Positions 1-5,596 of a DNA stretch of 5,596 nucleotides are shown piece by piece (the stretch's first letter is position 1; each line of letters starts with the position of its first letter). The notes beneath the pieces are model-generated. The model was not told the origin of the DNA. It did not search any database and was given only the letters and a program-made list of their open reading frames with translations. A program made the position numbers and the translations under genes. The stretch spans positions 1 to 5,596 of the forward strand of contig CAJZEE010000103.1 in assembly GCA_915066865.1 (NCBI GenBank), written 5' to 3'. The stretch is from an uncultured Veillonella sp. (GTDB taxonomy: Bacteria > Bacillota > Negativicutes > Veillonellales > Veillonellaceae).

Positions 1-355
1 CTGTGAACACGCTGCCTTCTGCCGTTTGTCGGGGTGTAGGCGATGTGGCTGTTATCGTACCATTGGCTGCACCATACATTTCTGTATCGTATCCCTCCAA
101 CTCAATGCTGACGTTCTTTCCTTTTTTTACAGTATTCACGTATTTATAAGGAATATCTACTGTGCCTTGTTGCCTGTCGGTCATCTCAATTCTTGCACTG
201 ATGGTTTCGGGATAAGGTATAAAATATGCACCAATCAGCAGTCCCAATATCACAAAGGTGATGACCGTGATACCATAACGGACAATCCTTGATGGTATCT
301 CGCCAATGATATGTCTTACCTTTTCGCTGCGGAGTTCTATCTTGTTGTCTGCCAT
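1..355 (-). CDS. HlyD-like membrane fusion/adaptor protein, N-terminal 118 residues (C-terminus beyond left edge)
   Basis: The frame opens with ATG at 355-353 and runs without a stop to base 1, giving 118 residues. Residues 1-25 are a charged cytoplasmic tail starting MADNKIELRSEKVR. Residues about 26-46 form one membrane helix (YGITVITFVILGLLIGAYFI), followed by a periplasmic part with the strand-rich sequence PYPETISARIEM. At about 68-106 comes a stretch like the C-terminal beta domain of HlyD proteins: a YVNTVKKGKNVSIELEGY segment (compare the family pattern of a strand, VKxGQxVxIxLDAY), then GTITATSPTP. In the family such proteins join an inner-membrane ABC exporter to the outer membrane, and the gene directly follows such an exporter. 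Oddly, no lipoyl half-motifs or long coiled-coil hairpin lie between the helix and the beta domain, so this may be a minimal adaptor. The start is supported by a Shine-Dalgarno sequence at the right distance. Family assignment is fairly firm; exact function is inferred. Confidence 0.8.
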   Translation of the reverse strand, partial: MADNKIELRSEKVRHIIGEIPSRIVRYGITVITFVILGLLIGAYFIPYPETISARIEMTDRQQGTVDIPYKYVNTVKKGKNVSIELEGYDTEMYGAANGTITATSPTPRQTAEGSVFT

Positions 356-360
356 AATAT

Positions 361-368
361 TCCTTTCT
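361..368 (-). promoter_or_regulatory. Shine-Dalgarno site of the HlyD-like gene
   Basis: Read on the minus strand, the 17-base gap between the exporter stop and the adaptor ATG contains AGAAAGGA, ending five bases before the start codon. It is the only good Shine-Dalgarno sequence in the window. It fixes the adaptor start at 355 and suggests that this gene is initiated independently rather than by coupling to the exporter. Confidence 0.65.
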
Positions 369-372
369 GCTG

Positions 373-2571
373 TTAGTTGCCTAATTCTAACTGATTTTTC
401 ACGAGGTTATAGTATGCACCACGATTTGCCGTGAGTGCTTCGTGGTTGCCAATTTCCACAACTTTGCCTTTATCCAATACCACTATTTGGTCAGCATTCT
501 TCACCGTGCTTAGTCGGTGCGCTACGATAACTACCGTCTTGCCTTTGTAGAACTCATCCAGATGCTCCACAATCATGCGTTCGTTGTTGGCATCGAGCGA
601 GTTAGTGGCTTCATCAAGGAAAATATAATCGGGGTTCTTGTACACAGCTCTTGCTATCAAGATACGCTGTTTCTGTCCTTGACTCAAACCAACGCCATCG
701 CGACCAATCTTAGTGTTGTATTTTAAGGGAAGTCCCATTACATAGTTATGAATACAAGCTATTTCGGCTGCCCTTTGCAACCGCTCCTTGTCAATCTCTC
801 CATCATCTACGGCTATGTTCCTTGCTATATTCTCGGAGAATATCACACCATCTTGCATCACCACGCCACACTGTCTGCGCCACCACTTCTTATTTAGCGC
901 ATTTACACCTGTTCCACCTATGGTGATTTGTCCTCCCAATACGGGATAATAGCCTAACATCAGTTTGATGAGGGTGGTTTTTCCGCTACCCGACGCTCCG
1001 ACAATGGCTGTTACTTTGCCTTTGGGGATAGTGAGGCTAACATCATCTATGATAGTTTTCAGTGCATGTGGGTCGTATTTAAAGTTTATGTTTTCCATGT
1101 CTATACCCTTAGTTTCGTCAGTTACTGAAGTTTCTAATCCTTGTTTTCCGTTCTCATCGTCCATACGATGTATTTCGTTTATACGTTCAAGACTAATCCT
1201 CACGTCCTGCACAGAATAGAAGAAACTCATCAACTGCTCCACGGGCGAGTTGAGTTGTCCGATGATATACTGCACGGCAAGCATCATACCCAGTGTTAGT
1301 TGTCCGTGAATAACAGCAGTTGCTGCCACCACGGTGATGACAATATTCTTCAGTTCGTTGATGAATATGCTGCCTGCCTCCTGCGTTTGTTGAAGCTTTA
1401 GCGATTTCATCTGCACTCCAAAGAGGTCTGCCTGCACGTCCTCCCATTCCCAGCGTCTGCGCTGCTCACAGTCTTGCAGTTTTATCTCCTGCATAGAGGT
1501 AATAAATTCGTAAGTCTTATTATTGTTGATGGCTTGCTGCTCAAAGAGTTCGTAGTCGAGTACCTTTCTGCGCCTAAGAAATAGTGCAAGCCAACCGCCA
1601 TAAAGCAGACTGCCGAGCATGAAGATGGCAAAGACAAGCCAATTATAGGACAGCAGCACGATGCTGAACACCACGAAAGTGAAAAGCGAGAACACGATGC
1701 TGAGCGTCTGTTGCGTCAGAAACGTATTCACCCTACTGTGGTCGCCCATACGCTGCATAAGATCGCCCATCAGCTTGGTATCGAAAAATGACATCGGCAA
1801 CTTCAAAAGTTTGATGAAGAAGTCGCTTACCAATGAGATGTTTATGCGCAGCGAAATATGCAACAGCAGCCAACGGCGGATAAAATCGATGGCTGTTCGA
1901 CTAATGGTAAGCATCAGCTGTCCCAAGAGTATCAGCCAAATAAAGCCAATATTTTGGTTTTTAATGCCCACATCCACGATAGACTGGGTGAGGAAAGGCA
2001 GAATGAGTTGCAGCAGACTGCCAACGAGCAAGCCTAAAACAATCTGCCCGAAATACTTACGATATTGCTTAATGTAACCAAAGAGGAACTTAAACGAGCG
2101 TTCCTCTGTTGGCTGTTCATCTGTCTTCTTTTCATAAAACGCAGGTGTTGGTTCCAAGAACATAGCGATACCCTTTTCCTCACCGTCCGATTGTGTGCTT
2201 ACCCAGTGCTTCTTGAATTCTTCGAGATTGTATTTTACAAGTCCCTTTGCGGGGTCAGCAATGTAGAATGTCTTTCCCCTCTTAACCTTGTACAGCACCA
2301 CAAAATGGTTTTGGTTCCAATGAAGGATGCAGGGATTCTCAATGTTATTGATTGAATTTACAGACATCCTCCCACTTATAGTTCTTAGTCCTAACTTTGA
2401 AGCAACTTTATCAATGGCAAGTAGCGAAACTCCTTCTGTGGTTGCAAAGCATTGTTCCGACAGATACTCTATACATTTATTCTTTTCAAAGTAAGAGCAA
2501 ATCATTGCCAAGCATGATGCCCCGCATTGCATAGAGTCACGTTGTAAAATCAAAGAAAATTTTTTTCTCAT
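373..2571 (-). CDS. Peptidase-containing ABC exporter (C39 peptidase, membrane domain, ATPase)
   Basis: This 732-residue protein has the complete three-part layout of a bacteriocin/RiPP exporter of the PCAT type, which cuts the leader from a precursor and pumps the core peptide out of the cytoplasm. The C39 cysteine protease fills about residues 1-135, with Q10 (oxyanion hole), C16 in QCGASC, H89 in NHFVVLY and D106 in IADP, so the catalytic set is intact. The membrane domain spans about 168-455 with six predicted helices (near 174-195, 209-228, 290-308, 310-331, 406-424 and 427-447). The ATPase follows: Walker A GASGSGKT at 525-532, Q-loop Q573, signature LSQGQ at 629-633, Walker B YIFLDE at 649-654, D-loop SLD at 658-660 and H-loop H685. 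It probably works as a homodimer. It begins 14 bases after the barrel gene, and its gap holds only A and T, so no Shine-Dalgarno is seen. The C39 end is richer in AT than the rest. The substrate is not visible; a double-glycine-type leader is expected from the family. Confidence 0.96.
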   Translation of the reverse strand: MRKKFSLILQRDSMQCGASCLAMICSYFEKNKCIEYLSEQCFATTEGVSLLAIDKVASKLGLRTISGRMSVNSINNIENPCILHWNQNHFVVLYKVKRGKTFYIADPAKGLVKYNLEEFKKHWVSTQSDGEEKGIAMFLEPTPAFYEKKTDEQPTEERSFKFLFGYIKQYRKYFGQIVLGLLVGSLLQLILPFLTQSIVDVGIKNQNIGFIWLILLGQLMLTISRTAIDFIRRWLLLHISLRINISLVSDFFIKLLKLPMSFFDTKLMGDLMQRMGDHSRVNTFLTQQTLSIVFSLFTFVVFSIVLLSYNWLVFAIFMLGSLLYGGWLALFLRRRKVLDYELFEQQAINNNKTYEFITSMQEIKLQDCEQRRRWEWEDVQADLFGVQMKSLKLQQTQEAGSIFINELKNIVITVVAATAVIHGQLTLGMMLAVQYIIGQLNSPVEQLMSFFYSVQDVRISLERINEIHRMDDENGKQGLETSVTDETKGIDMENINFKYDPHALKTIIDDVSLTIPKGKVTAIVGASGSGKTTLIKLMLGYYPVLGGQITIGGTGVNALNKKWWRRQCGVVMQDGVIFSENIARNIAVDDGEIDKERLQRAAEIACIHNYVMGLPLKYNTKIGRDGVGLSQGQKQRILIARAVYKNPDYIFLDEATNSLDANNERMIVEHLDEFYKGKTVVIVAHRLSTVKNADQIVVLDKGKVVEIGNHEALTANRGAYYNLVKNQLELGN

Positions 2572-2585
2572 TTTTTATTTTATAA
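2572..2585 (-). other. AT-only spacer before the exporter gene
   Basis: The 14 bases between the barrel stop (TGA) and the exporter ATG consist only of A and T (TTATAAAATAAAAA on the minus strand). There is no Shine-Dalgarno match and no room for a promoter. An A-rich start region fits the weak Shine-Dalgarno use known in Bacteroidota. The exporter is therefore expected to be on the same transcript as the barrel gene. Confidence 0.55.
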
Positions 2586-4847
2586 TCATAACCTGTCTAT
2601 AATATCTTTAGATGCCGACTTCTTTGTTTTATCCAATTTTAATTTCCCAAAGTTGTAATTTAGTTTAACCATCAGATATTGAGTGTCGAAATTACTATCC
2701 ATCGTTGTGCGAATATTATTATATTCCATATCCCAAGTATTACTTCTATCTGTATGAAAAATATCATTTGCGACAACAAGCAGTGTCAGCCTTTCCTTCC
2801 ACAATTGTTGCATATAGGTAAGATTTAATGTCCAGGAACTACGATGGTTGGTTACCATTCCAGAATATGCACTGTCAAAAGAACCGTCGAAAGCTAAAAT
2901 CGAAGTCTTGCTTATTGGGCATTGGGCTGACAAATTCACATTGTAGCTGGGTTTGTTCCATGTTCGCTCCTCATCTAAAAAAGTAGCTTTCATAAAAGGT
3001 TTAGAGTAATAAAAGCTAATATCTCCCTGTATTGGTCCAAAGCCATAAGAATAAATAGCAGTAGCAACTATAGATGATGATTTGACAAAATTCACAGGTC
3101 GCCATTCAATATTTTTATTATCGATACCTTTGTCTTTCCAAGAAGGCAACTCTATGATTGTATTTCTACTATAGTTATAAGCTACAGATGTCATTAAGTT
3201 GCCAGCATTATAACTTAGTTTAATGTTGTTGGAGATGCAAGGTCGTAATTGTGGGTTGCCTACTTTATACGAAATGGCATCGTAATAGTCTATAGATGGA
3301 TTTAAATTACCATATGAAGGTCTTCCTATATTTTGACCAATTGACAAGCCAATAGATGATTTTTTTGTCAATTCTCTATTTACGACTAAATTGGGGAACA
3401 CTTTCCATTCTGTAGAATCTACAAACATACCTTTCTCGCGTGATTCTAACCTTCGCTTGTCAGCTTCTACTCGCAACCCCACCTGGACAAGAAACTTTTT
3501 TATACGTTTGGAGTATGAAGTAAAAGCACCATACAGGGTCTCCCGTGTCTTATAACTTTCTTCTTCCTTGTTGTATGAATACCCTCCATTATTCCTCATA
3601 GTAGACGTAAATGCGCCTGTACTGAAATTTCCCCATTTTGCTTTTGTGCTGTATGTTAGTTTAGCACCTGCTATATTGTACATTCCTGAGCTACTTGTCT
3701 TTACCTCAGGAATCGCATTGGCAAATCCTGTATTCTCTGATTTGTAATGAGCGTAGTCTGCAATAAACCTAAGAGAACTCATTTTATTAAATGAATATTT
3801 ATAGTTTATTCCTATGTTGTGGATATATGATACTCCACGTTTACCTTGAGTGTAATCCATGGATTGTGCATTCATTTTTTGTAATGTAGGCTCTGTTGTA
3901 TGAGTATTTCCTATATTGCCAGAATACTGAAGCCCCCACGACTGTTTGCTGGAAAGTGCCCAATTCATTGCATAGAACCAGGTTAGAGCACGCCCTTGCC
4001 CATGCGTGTGGCGTTCTTTGGTGCTATAAATGATACTTGTTGGTAAAAACACGCTCTCAGTAGTGTTGTCTATCTGAGTTGTATTCAGATATGAGAAACC
4101 TATGGAAAGTAAATTACTCATATTTTTAAATTTTTCATTTAATGTGAAATCTGCAACATCCATATAATGCCGTGCAAACAATGAGCCATTGGATATTTCT
4201 GTAGATAAGGTATTCTCTAATGCCTTGATAGTTGTTATATATACAACACCTTTACATGTTGCACTATATTCTACATTCGGATTTGAATCAACTATAATTT
4301 TCTTAATTTCAGAAGATGGTATTGTTGAGAGCTCTTTGACATCGACGGGTCTGCCATTAAGAACAAATGTTGGACTTCCTCCTTCAAGCAATTGCAAATC
4401 TTTTGTCAACCCCGGTATTTTCCCAAGAACAGTAGTAGCCTTTCCCATATATTTTAAATAGGAATTTGACACATTTACCTCTATTTTGTTCAAGCCTATC
4501 TTAACAGTCGGGCGTCTTCCCTTTACAACAACCGCATTAAGGTCTGTAGAATTAGTCTTTAGCTGTATAGCTCCAATGTTTCCTTGCCTATTGTTTAAAT
4601 AGCAAGGTTCATAACCAATAAAGGATATTTTAATAATATAGGGAACGTCAGGGGCTGCCAGCTCAAAATGCCCTTGTTCATTAGTAACAGTCCCCTTTAT
4701 CAATGTTGAATCTTTTACAGTAAGCAATAATACATTTGCACAAAGTAAAGGCTGTTGCTGTTCATCAATCACTTGTCCTTTGATATTTTGCGCAGTGAGT
4801 TGAAGTGATGAAAAGCTTAGTACTAAAAGAAAGATTATTCTATTCAT
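2586..4847 (-). CDS. Outer-membrane beta-barrel protein, TonB-dependent-receptor-like
   Basis: This complete 753-residue protein begins with a signal peptide (residues 1-20, MNRIIFLLVLSFSSLQLTAQ, cut likely after TAQ). A CarboxypepD_reg-like beta sandwich follows at about 21-95 (GQVIDEQQQPL, then NEQGHFEL and ISFIGYEP). A plug-like region covers about 103-207: LNAVVVKGRRP, then a VLGKIPGL segment, FVLNGRPVDV, then IPSSEIKKIIV and NPNVEYSATCKGVVYITT, which fits the OMP_b-brl_3 family closely. The remaining 215-753 is rich in aromatic, alternating strands and ends in a typical last strand (LMVKLNYNFGK) plus a short basic tail. Length is usual for the family. It sits in the outer membrane. No clear TonB box is seen. 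Its place between a peptide maturase and an exporter suggests a role in passing or sensing the exported peptide, but that is inference; a nutrient receptor is less likely here. Its start overlaps the upstream stop as ATGA. Confidence 0.9.
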   Translation of the reverse strand: MNRIIFLLVLSFSSLQLTAQNIKGQVIDEQQQPLLCANVLLLTVKDSTLIKGTVTNEQGHFELAAPDVPYIIKISFIGYEPCYLNNRQGNIGAIQLKTNSTDLNAVVVKGRRPTVKIGLNKIEVNVSNSYLKYMGKATTVLGKIPGLTKDLQLLEGGSPTFVLNGRPVDVKELSTIPSSEIKKIIVDSNPNVEYSATCKGVVYITTIKALENTLSTEISNGSLFARHYMDVADFTLNEKFKNMSNLLSIGFSYLNTTQIDNTTESVFLPTSIIYSTKERHTHGQGRALTWFYAMNWALSSKQSWGLQYSGNIGNTHTTEPTLQKMNAQSMDYTQGKRGVSYIHNIGINYKYSFNKMSSLRFIADYAHYKSENTGFANAIPEVKTSSSGMYNIAGAKLTYSTKAKWGNFSTGAFTSTMRNNGGYSYNKEEESYKTRETLYGAFTSYSKRIKKFLVQVGLRVEADKRRLESREKGMFVDSTEWKVFPNLVVNRELTKKSSIGLSIGQNIGRPSYGNLNPSIDYYDAISYKVGNPQLRPCISNNIKLSYNAGNLMTSVAYNYSRNTIIELPSWKDKGIDNKNIEWRPVNFVKSSSIVATAIYSYGFGPIQGDISFYYSKPFMKATFLDEERTWNKPSYNVNLSAQCPISKTSILAFDGSFDSAYSGMVTNHRSSWTLNLTYMQQLWKERLTLLVVANDIFHTDRSNTWDMEYNNIRTTMDSNFDTQYLMVKLNYNFGKLKLDKTKKSASKDIIDRL

Positions 4848-4853
4848 AGCCTT
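4844..4853 (-). promoter_or_regulatory. ATGA stop/start overlap joining maturase and barrel genes
   Basis: On the minus strand the radical SAM gene ends with TGA at 4846-4844, and the barrel gene starts with ATG at 4847-4845, sharing bases in ATGA. An AAGG lies only two bases before the ATG, too close for an ideal Shine-Dalgarno site. Translation by re-initiation of the terminating ribosome is therefore likely, which would tie the amounts of the two proteins together. It also supports this ATG as the true start, since a signal peptide follows at once. Confidence 0.75.
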
Positions 4854-5596
4854 GTATTATTTAATGTAAATTCTTCGAGAAAAGCTTGCATGCCTTGATC
4901 GTCATACTGACATACCTCATAAGGAATACCATTTCTTTTTGATTTAACTCTGTATAAATTGCAACCTCCATCACAAATAGGCATATATCTACAATTATTA
5001 CATTTTGGGTCAGAAAATTTATCACTTCCTTGAACAAATTCTGATATGATGTCGAAGTTTTTTAACCCTTCGTCTAAGTTTCCTACAGCCCTTTTCTTTA
5101 TGCCAACATCTGCCCAGCATTTATAAATATATCCATTAGGATCTATAACATATGCAGATATATCTGTACACGTGCAAGAATTACAATCTACTTTTGGATA
5201 AAGGTTTGAGGATGATATTACTCCATCTTTTGCTAGTGAAAGTAAAAAATTACATTTTTCCCTAGTTGATAATTCGACAGAAGAATTATCTTTCTTTTCT
5301 TCTAAAGAGTTATTAAGAATAAAAGCATAATACACATTAACATTTTTACCTTTCCATCTCTCTGAGAATATTTTGTAGATTTCCGAATATTCATCTTTAT
5401 TGTGTATGCCAATGTTAGTTCGGACGCCAATAGTGCAATTTGGCATGTATTCCACAGCCAAATCAATATTGTGTATAATTCGATCAAAAGTCCCTTTGCC
5501 ATTTTTTAGAATACGTGTCTTATTATGCGTAATTTTATTGCCATCAATGGTTATTTGTAAATAATTAAGCTTTTTAGACTCAAGATATTCACAAAT
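4844..5596 (-). CDS. Radical SAM/SPASM protein, likely RiPP peptide maturase, C-terminal 250 residues (N-terminus beyond right edge)
   Basis: The reading frame is open to the right edge, so this is the C-terminal 250 residues of a longer protein. An apparent TTG start at 5461 is internal, because the 45 upstream codons are clearly family sequence: LQITIDG, HNKTR, then GKGTFDRIIHNI, the typical later part of the radical SAM barrel in SPASM enzymes. The C-terminal SPASM domain (about 4910-5170) matches the seven-cysteine pattern C-x(9-15)-G-x4-C, gap, C-x2-C-x5-C-x3-C, gap, C. In fragment numbering these are C143, G155, C160, C199, C202, C208, C212 and C229, which would bind auxiliary [4Fe-4S] clusters. 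Two more cysteines (C138, C141) precede it in CNSCTC. The S-adenosylmethionine-cluster motif CxxxCxxC must lie outside. SPASM enzymes include peptide maturases and sulfatase maturases; the exporter next door favours peptide modification such as crosslinking or epimerisation, and the chemistry cannot be told from here. The gene is low in GC. Confidence 0.92.
   Translation of the reverse strand: MCEYLESKKLNYLQITIDGNKITHNKTRILKNGKGTFDRIIHNIDLAVEYMPNCTIGVRTNIGIHNKDEYSEIYKIFSERWKGKNVNVYYAFILNNSLEEKKDNSSVELSTREKCNFLLSLAKDGVISSSNLYPKVDCNSCTCTDISAYVIDPNGYIYKCWADVGIKKRAVGNLDEGLKNFDIISEFVQGSDKFSDPKCNNCRYMPICDGGCNLYRVKSKRNGIPYEVCQYDDQGMQAFLEEFTLNNTRL

Noticed and set aside
26..292. 88-codon plus-strand ORF
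   Set aside because: It is antisense to the HlyD-like gene, which has a good start, ribosome binding site and membrane helix. The plus-strand translation has no recognisable features.
1193..1447. 84-codon minus-strand ORF inside the exporter gene
   Set aside because: It is a shifted reading of the exporter membrane-domain region; the main frame is continuous there with all expected motifs, so no frameshift is needed.
1661..2077. 138-codon plus-strand ORF, and the neighbouring plus-strand ORFs at 2065-2355, 965-1219 and 517-726
   Set aside because: They are antisense to the strongly supported exporter gene and their translations show no domain pattern; they are shadows of its codon use.
2560..2571. 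Run of seven A residues at codons 2-4 of the exporter as a possible frameshift or phase-variation site
   Set aside because: The run is short, the frame is intact, and no alternative frame gives a meaningful product; a simple lysine-rich start explains it.
4844..5461. A stand-alone 205-residue protein starting at TTG 5461
   Set aside because: The frame stays open upstream to the window edge, and the extra 45 codons encode typical radical SAM barrel sequence (LQITIDG, GKGTFDRII). The TTG is an internal leucine codon.
5302..5502. 66-codon minus-strand ORF as a possible precursor peptide
   Set aside because: It lies out of frame wholly inside the radical SAM gene, whose frame is well supported by family motifs, and it shows no leader-like sequence or ribosome binding site.

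Overview
The window looks like part of a Bacteroidota chromosome, most likely Bacteroidales (Bacteroides, Parabacteroides or Prevotella type). The evidence is an outer-membrane barrel protein of the CarboxypepD_reg / plug / OMP_b-brl_3 type, a Bacteroidales-style peptidase-containing ABC transporter (C39 motif QCGASC instead of the commoner DCGxAC), and mostly weak ribosome binding sites. The genus is inference.

All four genes lie on the minus strand and are packed without promoter-sized gaps, so transcription runs from right to left. The order is: (1) a radical SAM/SPASM peptide-maturase-like protein, cut by the right edge (4844 to 5596 and beyond); (2) an outer-membrane beta-barrel protein (2586-4847), whose ATG overlaps the stop of gene 1 as ATGA; (3) a C39 peptidase / ABC exporter (373-2571), 14 bases after gene 2; (4) an HlyD-like inner-membrane adaptor, cut by the left edge (1-355), 17 bases after gene 3 and preceded by a good Shine-Dalgarno sequence. 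There is no gene-free stretch above 300 bases. The plus-strand ORFs are antisense shadows.

The best reading is the maturation-and-export half of a RiPP (ribosomally made, modified peptide) locus. The radical SAM/SPASM enzyme would modify a precursor peptide. The C39 domain would cut its leader, probably after a double-glycine-type site, while the ABC core exports it across the inner membrane. The HlyD-like protein would act in the periplasm. The barrel protein is either the outer-membrane exit, a receptor, or part of self-recognition. No precursor peptide, TolC-like channel or promoter is visible here; precursors and the radical SAM CxxxCxxC motif should lie to the right of base 5596. Two points deserve attention: the adaptor seems to skip the lipoyl/coiled-coil part of a normal HlyD protein, and base composition drops sharply from the transporter core to the barrel and maturase genes, suggesting a mosaic operon.
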